NCBI GenBank assembly: GCA_023159155.1
Contig: JAJNNX010000007.1
Coordinates: 806,001 to 870,000 of the forward strand
Origin: Ustulina deusta
Taxonomy: Eukaryota > Ascomycota > Sordariomycetes > Xylariales > Xylariaceae
Direction: 5' to 3'
Length of the DNA: 64,000 bases
Under the pieces are notes generated by a model. It saw only the letters and a program-made list of their open reading frames with translations. It had not been told where the DNA came from and made no database searches. Positions 1 to 13,891 of the stretch are shown here, one piece after another. The position numbers and the translations under genes are program-made. The stretch's first letter is position 1; every line of letters begins with the position of its first letter.

Positions 1-250
1 TAGGGGTTTATAAAAGTAGTATTTTATGATTAGCTTTTTTGCAGTATAAAAAAAGCTTGTTTTTTGCTGCTTTATTAAACAATAAAGCTTAATCTTTTAA
101 TTTTTTTAGTAATCGGGATAGCAGTAGAGTTAGGTTTTTTAGTACTAGAGCTTTTGTAATATCTACTAGTGTAATAGCGAATATTAAAGTACTAGCTGCT
201 CTAGTGCGTTATAGCTTTTTTATTTTTGTAGCAAAGACTATTCTACCTGG
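1..250 (-). mobile_element. Fragment of family A Gypsy element, cut by window edge
   Basis: This piece is collinear with 32,050-32,285 and 43,790-44,010 and is the reverse complement of about 1,085-1,290. It therefore represents the segment just upstream of the reverse transcriptase of family A, in minus orientation. It ends near 250 against an R1 fragment in plus orientation, so the junction is a rearrangement or an insertion boundary. It continues out of the window to the left. Confidence 0.75.
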
Positions 251-925
251 GCTAGCGTAGCGCTTGTATTGCTTGCTAGTTCTTAAGCAATAAATTAGCA
301 GAACACAAGTATACATTAAGCCTAGGGATAGCCAACCTTACGTATTTATATAAAAGTGGCAAAGATGTTTTGCGAGCCGGCCAATATACTAAACTGTTTA
401 TTAGTAAGCAGGGAGCAAAAAAAAAGTAATATTTTGTTTATTTCAAAATATAAAAACGTACAAATATTAAATACGTTATAAATAAAAGTTATATGTTTGT
501 TCTGTAGCAAGAGCGATATGTTTGCGGCTAGTAAGCGGTAAAAAAGCAAAGGAGCAGGGGAGCAAAAGCCAGGCCAGCTACTAAACATATATAAGCTATT
601 TTATACTAAACAAATAATAAGAACAAACATACAACAAACATACTACTTTTTGTAACAGAGCAAAAAAGGAGCACTTTAAAAAAAAGAAAAGAACTATTTA
701 TTAATTAATATTATTGCTAAAAAAAAAAAAAAAAAGGAGGAAGAAGTTGGAGGGGCTAAGAGGGGTTTATATAGGCCTAGCTAAAGCGGTGAGCGGTAGC
801 AATAGGTAGGTTGGTATGTACCGGTAATATATTGGTTAGGCAGGAGTATATATTGCTTGGAAAGTGCGTATGTTGCTTGGAAGGAGCGTATATTGCTTGG
901 AAGGAGCGTATTTTTTTTATAGGGA
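251..925 (+). repeat. R1 (family A LTR) fragment with 20-bp tandem units
   Basis: The segment aligns in direct orientation with 12,880-13,537 and 28,090-28,770, and inverted with 34,420-35,090, so it is part of the R1 repeat. It is less mutated than the other copies. At 851-910 three consecutive 20-bp units of the form TATTGCTTGGAAGGAGCGTA can be read, an internal tandem array that is blurred by RIP in the other copies. The segment stops near 915-925, where it joins the 5'-truncated A1 body, so it is probably the remnant of the A1 upstream LTR. Confidence 0.7.
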
Positions 926-2857
926 AACCCTGGATAGAACGATTAGAAGTGACTTATGTTGCTTATAAACATATAATTAGTATAGGACAAGCTAGGGACC
1001 TTAAAGTATAGGAGATTAGATTTACCCCGTAGACTAAAGGCATTAAGAAAATATATAATATGTGCTAACTTGATAGAATGGTTTTTATTACAGAAATAAA
1101 AAAGCTATAATATACTAGAGCAGCTAGTATTTTAATATTTGCTATTATACTAGTAGATATTATAAAAGCTTTAGTACTAAAAGACCTAATTTTATTATTA
1201 TTTTAATTACTAGAAAAATTAAAAAATTAGGTTTTATTGTTTAATAAAGCAGTAAAAGACAATCTTTTTTTATATTATAAAAAAGCTAATTATAAAATAT
1301 TATTTTTATAAACCTTTAAAGGAACAGATTTTTAGGTACTATAGGAGCTTTTTTATAAAATATTGCAAAATAAGCTAGTAATATTAAAAAAAATATTAAT
1401 AAAGCTATTAAACAAAGGTTATATTAGGGCTAATAGTTTATTTATAAATATTTTTGTTTTTTTTATAAAAAAACCAGAAAAAAGGTTATACTTTTGTATT
1501 GATTATAAAGTATTTAATGCTATGATTTAAGCAGATAAAAAAAAAATTTTTTTATTAAAGAAATATTAGCAAATTTTTTTAAAGCTTATTAGTTTATAAA
1601 GCTTAATATCTAAGTAGTTTTTTATAAGCTACGTATTAAAAAAAGAGATAAATAGAAAATAGCTTTTTGTATAAAGTTTGGTTTGTTTAAATAGTTAGTA
1701 ACTTTTTTTGGACTATCTAGTATTTTTGCTATATTTTAGTGCTATATAAACACTGTTTTACGCCTATATTTAGATATTTTTATTTTTATATATATAGATA
1801 ATGTTCTAGTATAGTTAAGCGGGTTAAAAAAGGATTATTTAAAAAGAATAAAGCAGATTTTAAGCGTTTTATAAACTGCGGGCTTATATTTTAATATTAA
1901 TAAGTATAAATTTGGAATAATTATAATAAAATATTTAGAATTTATTATTAAAGCTAGAGTAAGAATATAAATAAACTTTAAAAAAGTAAGAACTATTTGT
2001 AAATAAAAAGCTTTTAAATTATTTAAAGGTATAAGAAGCTTTTTAGGTTTTATAAATTTTTATAAATAATTTATATTAAAATATGCTAATATTATAGCAC
2101 TGCTTATAGTTTTAACTAAAAAAAAGACTTTACTTTGCTAAAAAAATATAAAAAATACTATTTTTAAGTAGTTTAAGTTATTTTTTATATTAGAACTAGT
2201 TTTTATTTAATTTGATTTAAGTAAGCTTATAATACTAAAAATAGATTGCTTTAAAGTGGCTTATAGCAGTTATTTATTTTAATACAACAAGTATAGATTT
2301 TTTTGCCTAGTAGCATATTTTTTATAAAAGTTTTTATTTATAAAAAATAATTATAAAATTTATAATAAAAAGCTTTTAGTAATTATAAGCTATATAAATA
2401 TATAAAATAATAAATTATAGAGCTTTAAGAAAATATTTTTAGTGCTTTTAAACTATAAAAACTTAAAATATTTTATAATTTTAAAAAAGTTTTTGGAAAA
2501 ATAAGTTAGGTAGGCTAAGTTTTTAGCTAATTTTAGGTTTATGTTTATTTATAGAGCAGGAGTAAATAGTGCTTAGCTAGATATTTTATTACAAAAAAAA
2601 TAAGACCTATTTTTAAAAATAAACAAATAACTTATTAGAAAGGAATTTATGCTATTTCGCTAAAAATAAATAATTTTTAAGCTATATAGCAATATAAAAA
2701 TAAGCTTATTAAAGTTTTAAAAAAATAAATTACCTTTAAAATACTAGATCTTTATATATAAAGATTTTTAATAAACTTAAAATACTATGCTAAATTAGAT
2801 CTTTAATTATTAATTAATAATTAAAGCTATAAAAAATAATAAATAAAAGTTCTTATT

Positions 2858-3036
2858 TGTTATAAATAGGAAGTTCACAAAGTTAGGTACAATATATAAA
2901 GAAATAAGTTATATATTCGGTAAGGTTGGCTTATAAAACTAAAGCTTGTAAAAAGAAAATTCTTTATTAAAGTAGGTGCGGATATAGTATATATATATAG
3001 TAAGTATACACCGGTCCTAGTATGCCAGGCATAACA
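2858..3036 (-). repeat. Element B LTR (left copy, 3' LTR of the element)
   Basis: The 179-bp sequence starts TGTTATAAATAGG and ends GGCATAACA, so the termini TGTTAT and ATAACA form the expected short inverted repeat with TG and CA ends. It matches 10,317-10,495 over its whole length, differing mainly by C/T and G/A. The five bases before it are TTATT. Confidence 0.9.
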
Positions 3037-6000
3037 ACTATCTTTCCTTCTTTAGTTAGGTTATCCCTAACCTAATATATATAAGTGTGTAAAATATAAG
3101 GTATATAGTATGGGTAGGTAGTATATATATATATAGATAGGAGGTAATTTAGGTACAGGGTTTATGTAGAATTGGGATAATATATATAATTAATATAATA
3201 TAATTAATTAAATGTTTGTAAGTATAAATATATAAGTATTTTTGTTATATTAGTAATATGTGGTATTATTATTATTATTAATATAAATATTTTAGTACTT
3301 ATATAATATTATTAATTAAAAGTTTTAATATATATGCAATATAGTATATGTTATATATTTAAGTATATAGTAAATTTTAATACTAATAATTTAAGCGTAG
3401 GCTATATATAAATTGCTTATAAAACTGATCTAGTTTTATATAAATATTCTAGCTTAGTTCTTTTTTTTTTTTTTTAGCCGCTATTATTATTATTATCTGT
3501 TAGTTTTAGCTACTTACGTATATCGCTGCTATTATTTCTTTTTTTTTTTTTTTTTTTTTTTATACCTTTTTTTTTTTTTTTTTACGTTTATATTACTATA
3601 TTTAATACTATTTCTAACCCTTTTTATGTTTTTTTTAATAAAAAGCTTTTATAAAACTGCTATAACTATTGCTTTTAATGCTTTGCTTACTAAAAAGTTA
3701 TAAATAGCTATAATTGTTACAACTATAAGCAATATATATATAAGCAGGCTATTAAAACCAAAAACAAAGCTCATAAGCAAAAACCTGCTAAATTTCTAGT
3801 TTATAGTATATATACGTACTAATGCTATTTTAGTAGCACTTATAACAGGGCTTAGCCCAACCTTGGCCGGCCTATTTAAGTTATTTATATTATAAAAAAA
3901 GCTAGGGCGTTTTCTTATAATAGGTGCTAAAAAGGGCATAAAACATACAACTTTATAAATAAATCTATATTTATTTTATATTAGTATTAATACTAACTTA
4001 AATTTTTTATTTAATTAAGTTCTAGGTTTAATATTTTTTAATATAGTTTATATTAATAAATTGCTAAATTGGTTTTATTAGTTTTTTAACCCTAAAATAG
4101 ATATAAATAGTAATAAAGTTATTAATAAAGCAAGTTTAGTTATTTAGCAAGCTTTTATACAGCTTTATTAATAGCTAGCTAATATTTAATTTTATTTATT
4201 AAAAATATTTTATTATTTTTTAGCAACTTATTATATATAGTTCGGCCTTACTAGTAAACTTAGCAATACTAAAATAAGTAGTTTTTTTATTATTTTAGTA
4301 AGTTTTTATAAGTTGTTTATATATTTTTAAAGCACTTGTGCTATATACTTTTTACTAATAATATAATAAAAAAATATCCTGTTCTAAATAATAGCGCACT
4401 TTTTTTTTAACGCTATAAGTATTTTTGTTTAATCCTATTTTATACTATTATTTAATATAAATAAACAAATAATTAATATAAAGTATATTTTTATATAACT
4501 ATTATATATTTTTAATTTAAAAATTATAATTATATATTATAAATATTAGCTATTTATTATTTTATAATAAAATTAAAAAAAGTAGTTATAAGTATTTATA
4601 ATCAAGCAACCTGGACTATTGTTATAGCTGCTATAATAAACTTAAATATTTACTATTTTAATAAAATTTAATCTTAGGGGTAGTTTGTACGTAGCTTAAT
4701 AGTAGGGCGCAGATCAAGTATCTAAAGTAGTTAGTTCGATTTTAACCGCATAGGTTTTTTGTAGGTTTGTTTTTATTAATTTGCTAAAGTTTCGGGCTAA
4801 CATAATTATTAAATTAGTTAAATCCCTAAGCAATAGGGCTAGGTACCCTTAAATAAAAATAAAAATAAATAATTTTTTTTTATTATTATTTTAGATATAA
4901 ATTACTAGGTTAAAAGTTTTTTTTTTTATAACTTTGCTATTATTTAAAAGTTTATATTGCTTTAGGTACTATAATATTAGTAATTAATATTTATTAGTTA
5001 TATTTAGTTAGCTAGCCTTTTTATTTACCCTTATAATATAACTTATAATTATATATTTATTTTGCTATTATATTTTTAATTTTTTACTTATTTAAATTGT
5101 TTGCAAAGTTTAGTATAAATAGGTTCTATATAGTATTAGTTTTTTAAAGCTTAAGTAGTTAAATAAAAAAAACGTTATAAAAACAAACATATTATACTAA
5201 AAATATAAAGCAATATGTTTATAATCTAATATAATTAAAGATCTAAAATAGGCCAATAAACTTAAATATAAATTTAAAATATTTAAAACTTAAGTTTTTT
5301 ATAAATAATGCTACTATATTTCTAACTTTATAAGTTATAAGTTTATATTTAATATTATAATATTTTTAATGTTTTTTAACTATAATTTACTACTAATCTT
5401 TTAAATTATTTTTAATAGTTTATAATTTTTGTAATTATTCCTGTACTGCTAGCACTCCTTTTAAAATAAAATTATCCTTAATAAATAGTTTAAACTCTAG
5501 TATATAGCTATATAAAGCTTTAAAAGATAACTTGCTAGTTATACTATTAATAGCTAAATTAATTATAAAATATGCTTAAAAAAATAGTTATAGCTAATTA
5601 GTTTATTTGCTATTAATAAAGCATTTAAAGTAGTTTTTAATTATTTAATTTATATGTTCTGTTTGCCTATTAGTTCTAAAATAAAACATAACTAAATATC
5701 TTTTTTTAATCTTAAAGTAATAGTATAGGTTTAACTAAAAATAACTAGTAAAAAAAGAGCTATAGTTTGATATAATATTTATAGAACTTTTATAAATATA
5801 TTTAATTTTTTAATAAAATAAAGTAGCAAGCTATATTAAAATTATTTTAGTATTAATAAAAAATAAATATATTAACTTAGTAAATCTATTAATAATTACT
5901 AAAATATAATTAATTTAGTAGTTTTTATAAAAAATTAAAAATAATCTAACTATAAAGTTTATAAATAGTTTTTATATAAAAGCTAAAAATATAAGTAAAA

Positions 6001-9000
6001 TATTAAATTTGCTATATTTTTAGTAATGTTTTGTTTTTAATCTAAAGCATATTATATAACTATTTATATAATTATTAATATTTGTTTTTATTTTTAGTTA
6101 GAAAAACTTATATTATAATAGTTTAAACATATATTTTTATTTAAAGTGCTTTACTAATAAGTTATTATAATATAATTTAATAAGCTAAAAATAAATAGAT
6201 TTTTTAAAAAAAATATAAACTTTATTTTTATAATATAAAAAAAATCTTTTAATTATTTATTAAAAGTCTATAGGGGTTTTAATATTAATATGCTTTTTAA
6301 TTAATTTATATTTAGGGTTTTTTTATTAAATATTTTAGATTATATTTTATAAGCTTTGTAATATATCCAAATTTTAAAAGTTTTTATTACTTATAGCTAT
6401 TTGCGCTTATATATATATAACTGCTTATATAAAAATAGTCCTTTTTTTAGGGGGTCAAGCAGCATATATTTTGCTTACTAGTACTTTTAAGTACTTATTA
6501 AAAATCTTAATCTATACTACTACAATTTTTTTTTTAATATTAAAAAAAGATTAATATTTTAAGGCAAATTGCTTATATAATTAAGTCGGCACAATAAAGA
6601 ATTAGCTCTATTTTGCTTACTTTGTTTATATTTAATAATAAAATCAAAAAAAGCTAAATATATATATTAACAAGCTTGCTTTTTATTTAGTTTTAAAGTT
6701 TTTATAAATATTTAAAAATTATTATAATTAGTTAATATTTTAATTAATAATTTATTTTTTTAAAAATAATACTACTAATACTTAAAATATTTTATAATTA
6801 TAAATATTTTTTAATCGAAAGTTCTATAATTTAATTTTATATTAATAAACTTGCAAGAATAGAATATAACAGGACGCTATTTATTTTAATTATTTTTTTA
6901 GGAAAAGTTTTTTGCTAGCACTACTTTAAAAGAATTAGTTTTTACTAATATTTATTTTTTAAAATCAAAATATATAAAAAGAATAGCTTTTTAAATAAGT
7001 TCTAAAGCTTTTTAAAAGCTTTTATTATAAAATAATCTAAAAAGTTTAACTTTTTTTTATCCCAGTTATGCCTTTTTTTAAATACTAGGTTAAAAAAGCA
7101 ATAACTTAAAAATATTTTTTAATAAAGCGCTAATAAAAATTATAAAACTTTAAAAATTATTATAGCGTATAAGAAAAACTAGAAAATAGTTATTATTTAA
7201 TTATATTAATATAATTAAAATTTATTTCGATATTTTAACTAAATATAATATATTTAAAGAATTTAAGTTTTTTTTAATAAAACTAATATTTTAAAAGCTT
7301 AGTATATAGCTTAGCATTTTAAAATCTTTTAATAACTTTTTAGATATATTTTATATAAGATTTTTATTTATAAAAAATATAAAAATATTATTTAAATATA
7401 TAATATAAAATATATTTAAAATATTATTAAATATTTTATATATATAGTTTTAAAAAGTAGCAAAAGTATTATATAAACTTATAGGTATAACTAGAAATTT
7501 GTAATAATTATAATATATATAAAAAGCTATTTTTTAATTATTTTTTTTTTTAATTTAGATATAATAATAAATATTTTAAAATTAATTTAAATAAATATTT
7601 TAGTATATATAAATCTATTTATTAATTTTAAAATAAAATAAAAAGTGTAGCAATTTTTTTATGTAATACGGTTAAGTTTTTTATAGTTTATATATAATTT
7701 TAAACTTTTATTTTTTTTTAAAAACAAACAAAATAAGAACTTTAGCTAGGCTTTTAAATTTTTATATCTTTTATTAGTTATTATTTTTATAAGCTATTTT
7801 TAAAGTTTTTTAAGTTTGTTCTGGGCTAATAAATAAATAAAATAATAAAATATTATAGCGTTATTTTATAAATTAATTGCTAAGTTTTTTTGTTTAAAGT
7901 ATAAAAGGATGTTAACTTTATTAATATTAAAGAAATCGGCTAGGTTATAAAATTCTAATAGAACACTCTTAAAATTAGTACAATTTCTTTTAATTTTTAA
8001 TTCTTTTAACTAAAAAAGTTTAAAAAAGTATATAATAGTTTAATAATATTTTTTATTTTTATAAGCCCTAATAAATTAATAAGCTATAACTAATTTAAAG
8101 TATTTAGGCGTTAAACTATAAAACTAGCAATTCAAACTTAAATTAAATATAATTTTTTAGTTCTTTAGTATAGTTTAAAAAAAAAGCACAAAACTTTTTT
8201 TTAATTAATTATTTCGGTTAATAGTAATATAAGTATACTAAAATTTTTAGGTTATTTTATAGCTATTAATAAGTTTATAAATAATTCAATAAATACTATA
8301 ACTAAAAAATCTATTTTTAGCACTATATTATAAAGCATAAATATAAAATAGAACTTTTTTTAGTTTATTATATAAAGCAAAAATATAACTAATATAATTA
8401 TATTTAGCGCAAAAATCTAAATTAATAAATATTTTTAATAGAAATTTTTTTGGGCTAGTAAAATAAATATTATATAAAATATAAAATTAATACAAAATAA
8501 GTATAAAAAACTATAGTTTTAGCTTAAGCTTTATAGCTAAAACTAAAACTACTTTTTGTTTTTTTAATTATTATTTAAATATTTATTAAAATATGCTAAA
8601 AGATTATATAAATAATTTTAGTCCAAATAATAATTGTTTTTTTATAAATAGTAAAACATATTAAAGTTTTTTTATTTTTAATTTAATTAAGTTTTTTAAA
8701 TCTAATGTTTTTAATTTTTTAATATGTGTTACTAGTTGGGTTTTTTATAGTTATAACTAATATAACCTGTTTTTTTGTAATTAAAACAAAAAAAGTCCTA
8801 AATATTACTATTTTGCTTTAGGCAATTATTAGGGTTACTTTATAGCTATTTTTAAAATATATTAAAAGTATATTAGTTAAAGTATTTAAAAAGTAATAAC
8901 TTTTTAAATATATAATTATTAAAAAGTTGCTAATTTAAATAAAGTTATTTTAGCTAGTTATAGTACTAATAATTATTTTAGTTTTAAACTATATTATAAT

Positions 9001-10017
9001 ACTTTTAGCTTTAATAAAATAATCCTTATTATTAAAATATTTTTGCTTAAAAAAGCTTTAGTATTATTGTTAATCTTAAAGTTTATTAGTATTAATTTAG
9101 TTAGTATTTAAATATAAAAGTTTTTATTAAAGCTTTATAGTTTTAAAAATAAAAGTTATTAATTTTTAATAATACTATATTATTTTTATTATTATTAATT
9201 TTTTTTAAAATAATAAATTATTAAAATTTATAATTTTTTATTAAAATAGATTGGTTAGTTTTTAGTAGTACAACATAGCTTTTTTATTATTGCTTTGTTA
9301 TTTTTTTAAATTTTAATTTAGAATAAATATTAATCGAATATTTTAAAGTTTTAATTAGTTTATTATTAAGCTTTTTTTAATTACTAGTTAATATTTGTAA
9401 TAAAAAAAGTTAATTAATAAATCAAAGTTTTAGTCTAGTTAGTAAAAGTTTTTTAATTAGATTTATAAAAAAAAAAATCCTAGTACGTTTTTTTTTTAAA
9501 AAAAAACTTAATATTAGTTTTTATAATTTTAATTTATTTTACTAATTATATAAATAATTTAAGTCTAGGCTTATTAGAACTTTTTTTATAAACTTTTAAA
9601 TATAGATTTTAGTTTTTTAATTTATTTAATTTATTAGTTATAAATAAACTATATAATAAATAAAAAGTATTTAAATTTTAAAAAGCAACTAAAGTTAACG
9701 TTTGACTTTTTATTATTATTGTAACGTTTATAATAATGAAATAATTAATAGTTAGGATTATTTAGATCTAACTTATTAAATAATAATAATAAAAATAAAA
9801 AAATAAATAATAAGCTAGAATTAAAAAAGTTATATTATTTTTAGTGCTAACTTTTATGTTTTAGGTAGAAGGTATAAAAAAAATCTAAAAAATTAAAAGA
9901 TTTAAAGTTTTTTAGATTTTTAATTTTTTTTTTAATATTTATATTTTTTAGGTTTTTGTTTTAATATTAATTTATATATATTTATAGGTCGAAATTCTTT
10001 TGATTTAAAAACAGGTA

Positions 10018-10048
<31 letters not shown>

Positions 10049-10316
10049 TTTTATTTTAAGCTAAATATTTTATTATAATAAAAATTAGTTAGTATTTTTA
10101 AGTTATAAAATACTATTATTATTTTAATAACTAGGTATTAAACTATTACTAAGCTTTAATTTTTAATTTTATTTAAAAAAAAATTAATATAGCTTTATTA
10201 GCTATTTATAGCTAATTTGTTTTTTTTAAGGGGTATTAATCTAGTTAATAATCTAGGTTTTTTAAAAGCTATTATATAAATATATTATAAGTAATTTTAA
10301 AAAAAAGCTTTAGAAT

Positions 10317-10495
10317 TATTATAAATAGGAAGTTTACAAAGTTAGATATAATATATAAAAAGATAAGTTATATATTCGGTAAGGTTAGCTTATAAGACTA
10401 AAGCTTATAAAAGGAAGATTTTTTATCGAAGTAGGTGCGGACATGGTATATATATATAGTAAGTGTGCACCGGTCCTAGTATGCCAGGCATAACA
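10317..10495 (-). repeat. Element B LTR (right copy, 5' LTR of the element)
   Basis: The 179-bp direct repeat of 2,858-3,036. Its first bases are TATTAT rather than TGTTAT, a G-to-A change. It ends ATAACA and is followed by TTATT, the second half of the target-site duplication. Confidence 0.9.
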
Positions 10496-13400
10496 TTATT
10501 AAATATAAAAATAAATAAAAAATCTTTAAATATTAATATTTTAAAATATAAGATTAGAGCAAACAATATTTTATAATATTAAGATTATATATAAATATTA
10601 AATTAAAAACTATTTTAAACTAGTTTAATTTAAAACTACTACAATTTAATATTAATAAAATACTTAAAATAAAATAGGATTATAGTAATTTTAGCTAGGA
10701 GCTATTTCTAGCTAGGTATATATTAAATGATATATTACTTTATTAATAATTATAATATATATAGTAAAAAAACTATTTAGAAATATAAGAAATAAGGCTT
10801 TTTTAAGCTACTTTTAGTTTTAAAGCAGTTCTAAAGCGAGCTATTTATAGATTTTATAATAGATTTTCTTATAATGAAAAATAATAACCTATTTTTTATT
10901 ATAGTGATTATTAATAGGTTAAATAAAATGGTTATTATTAAAGCTATATAATTAATAAGTATAAAAATATATGTTAAATAGTTTATATACTATTTTTAGT
11001 ATTTTTATAGATTTTTAAAAATAATTACTAGCAATAAAGGAACAAATTAAATAAAAGGTTTTTAGTAATACTTTTATAAACTAGTTAAAATAGAATAAAA
11101 ACTAAGTACTACTTATTATTTTAAAAGAGATAATATTATAAAAAAAACTAACTAAAAAATTCTAGCTTATTTTTATATATTTATTATTTATATATAACTA
11201 AATTAAAAAGTATTATTATTAGGTATAATATTAGTAATTAATAATAAAAACTTTTTTATAATAAAGCTAAACCTATTTTTTATTTAATATAAATACTATA
11301 TAAACTTAATTAAACTAATAATTTATTTGTTTATACTAGCTAAAAAGCTAAAAATATTAGCTAAAATATTTATTTAATAATTAAAAAACGTTTAAAAGTT
11401 TGCTTAAGCTATTATAGCTATAGTGCAACAGTGTATAAAAAAAATAGCTAATAATAAATATAGTCCTGCAGACTACTTTAAAAAAAAAATTAAGTATAAC
11501 TAAACTTAAAAAATATTATTATAGATTAATTTTTTTAAAAACTAGTATAGTTTTTACTTTAAATATAAAATAACTAAAGTTATAAGCTTTATATAATAAA
11601 GCTAAATATTTTTAAAAAAATATATAATTATTTTTATATTAATTTTTTATAACAAGTAATTATAAACTTTTTTTATTATAGGTTAACTTAAATATATAAC
11701 TATTAGTAATACTACCTAAAAATAATAAATTTTAAATAAAAAATATTCTATAAAAAAGAAAAAAAAAAAAAAAAAACTAAGGTAGGCTTATTTGCTGTAA
11801 AATTAGAATTAAATAAGCTAATGATTAATAACTTATATAAAAACTTTTAATAATTTTGCTAATATTATAGTTCTAAAATAGTTTAAAACTAAATATAGAA
11901 ACGCTTATATATATAAAAGCCCTACTACTAAGAAAAAAAGCTAATAAAAACAAACTAGCTAATAAGCTAATATAGTTTATATTATAATTAAAAATTAAAT
12001 TTTTTTTTAAATTTTATTACTAATATTATAGGTTATTATAGGCTAAAAAATAGAGATCAAACATACAAAGAACTAAAAAAGAGCCCACTAAAGGTATTTA
12101 TATTAATTTTTAGTTTTGCTATATTATAAAACTAGTATTAAATAGCTATAAAGCTACTAGACTTTTGTATTATTTTTATTTTTATTATTAGCTCTATTTA
12201 TTGTATTAGGATATAGCTACTTATAAGCAAAGCTTAAGGCGCTACTAAACTATTCCTTAGTAAACATATAAACAAAAGAACTAAACTTATTAATAAACAC
12301 TAAGCTATTAAAGCCTAAAAATAAACATTTTATATAAATACTTATTATATATTTAATAATACTTAAATAATTATTAATAATTATAAAGTTATTAGCGAGC
12401 CGCTTTATACCTAAAGCATAACGCTTAGTAGCTACTATATTACGTTTAATAGCTATAGTTATACGCTTAAGAACTACTAAATATACTTAATTATTTATTT
12501 AATACTTATTAGTAAATAAATAGCTATAATTAGATAAAAAAGTAGTTAGCATATATAAAAGAGTTTTTTTTTAATATTAAAAAAAATTAACAATTAATTT
12601 ATACTTAACGTATAAATTAAGAATAGCTTACTAAATAATTAGCTTTAAAACTAGTAGTTTTTTATTTTTAATATTTGCTATTATAAGTTAGCAAACATTA
12701 AACTATTTATAAAAAAAAAAAAAGCGTTTAATTACTAATGTTTTAATAATTATAAATATAAGCACTATTAAATAAATACTTAAATATAATAATTATTTTA
12801 AGTATATAAATTAGCTATATATAAATAAAAAGGTTAATAATTATAAATAAAAAAAAATAATAAGCAAGTAACTAATTTATAGTATTATATAAATAATTAA
12901 AGTTTTTATTTAGGCTAATATAATATTTATATTATTTATTAGTTTTTAAGCAATAAATTAATAGAATATAAGTATATATTAAGCTTAAAAAATAGCTAAT
13001 TTTATATATTTATATAAAAGTAGTAAAAATGTTTTGTAAGCTAGCCAATATATTAAACTATTTATTAATAAATAAAAAGCAAAAAAAAAACAGTACTTTG
13101 TTTATTTTAAAATATAAAAATATGCAAATATTAGGTATATTATAAATAAAAGTTATATATTTGTTCTAAAGCAAAAATAGTATGTTTATAACTAATAAGC
13201 AATAAAAAAGCAAAAAAATAGAAAAACAAAAGCTAAGCTAGTTACTAAATATATATAAGCTGTTTTATATTAAACAAATAATAAAAATAAATATATAATA
13301 AATATATTATTTTTTGTAACAAAGCAAAAAAGGAATATTTTATAAAAAGAAAAAAGGGCTATTTATTAATTAATATTATTACTAAAAAAAAAAAAAAAAG

Positions 13401-13537
13401 AAAAAAAAAATTAAAAGGGCTAAAAAAAGTTTATATAAACTTAGCTAAAACAGTAAGCAATAGTAATAAATAGGTTAGTATATATTAGCAATATATTAAT
13501 TAAGCAAAAGTATATATTATTTAAAAAATATATATAT

Positions 13538-13891
13538 TGCAGTAGGGCTGGTACGCGTGTATAGGAGACAGGTCCTTAGTCATGGAATAGAACGCCTTCT
13601 TGGAGATTACGGGACAAGAGGTATAAAAAGCACGCGTTTTTATTTGAAGCTATAAAAGAATTTTTTTTTATATAACAGACAACGGATAATTATTACAGAA
13701 TACTAAATAGGAGTTAGAAATTTGTTTTTATTAATTAATTATTATGTTTTTATTTATAATTACAAATTAAATCTTGACTTAATATATATAAAGATCCGTA
13801 AGCCAGAAGATATAGTCTAATATATATTAATTAGGTAAGTTTAGTTAGTTTGAGTATATAATACACCGATTAGGAGCCCTGCTCTATTTTA
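13538..13891 (+). repeat. Element C 5' LTR
   Basis: The 354-bp repeat starts TGCAGTAGGG and ends TATTTTA. It matches 25,933-26,286 at equal length. A TATA-like TATAAAAAGCACGCG is present about 85-100 bases in and may be the old promoter. Its first half is less mutated than that of the 3' LTR; its second half is more mutated. Confidence 0.88.

Larger units (their letters stand above)
2858..10495 (-). mobile_element. Element B: RIP-degraded Gypsy LTR retrotransposon
   Basis: The 7.6-kb element is bounded by 179-bp direct repeats and flanked by the 5-bp duplication TTATT (2,853-2,857 and 10,496-10,500). It sits inside A1; the uninterrupted sequence is seen in A2 near 30,540-30,600. On the minus strand a CX2CX4HX4C zinc knuckle (Gag) is at 8,788-8,747, with Cys and His codons turned to Tyr, exactly as C-to-T or G-to-A changes would do. 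An integrase motif of the QTDGQTERVN type is near 5,680-5,650. Gag lies nearer 10,495 and integrase nearer 2,858, so the element reads right to left. All frames are broken. Confidence 0.85.
926..11997 (+). mobile_element. Family A Gypsy element copy A1, interrupted by element B
   Basis: The body lies at 926-2,857 and 10,501-11,997; element B occupies the middle. Family-A pol motifs are readable through RIP stops. A reverse transcriptase motif of the RFCIDYR type is at 1,483-1,509. The YVDD box, mutated to I-D-N, is near 1,794-1,802. An RNase H motif of the NYEIYDKELLA type is near 2,345-2,385. An integrase core of the VDRLSK type is at about 10,890-10,950. The order RT, RNase H, integrase is that of Ty3/Gypsy. 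The 5' end is truncated compared with A2 and A3. The 3' end at 11,997 runs into an R1 copy in the same orientation, consistent with R1 being its LTR. Non-functional. Confidence 0.8.

Noticed and set aside
4680..4755. tRNA-like stretch (TAGCTTAATAGT ... AGTTCGATTTTAACC)
   Set aside because: A-box and B-box resemblance is present, but the anticodon arm and acceptor stem do not pair well, and it sits inside the mutated element B. At best a decayed tRNA-derived piece.
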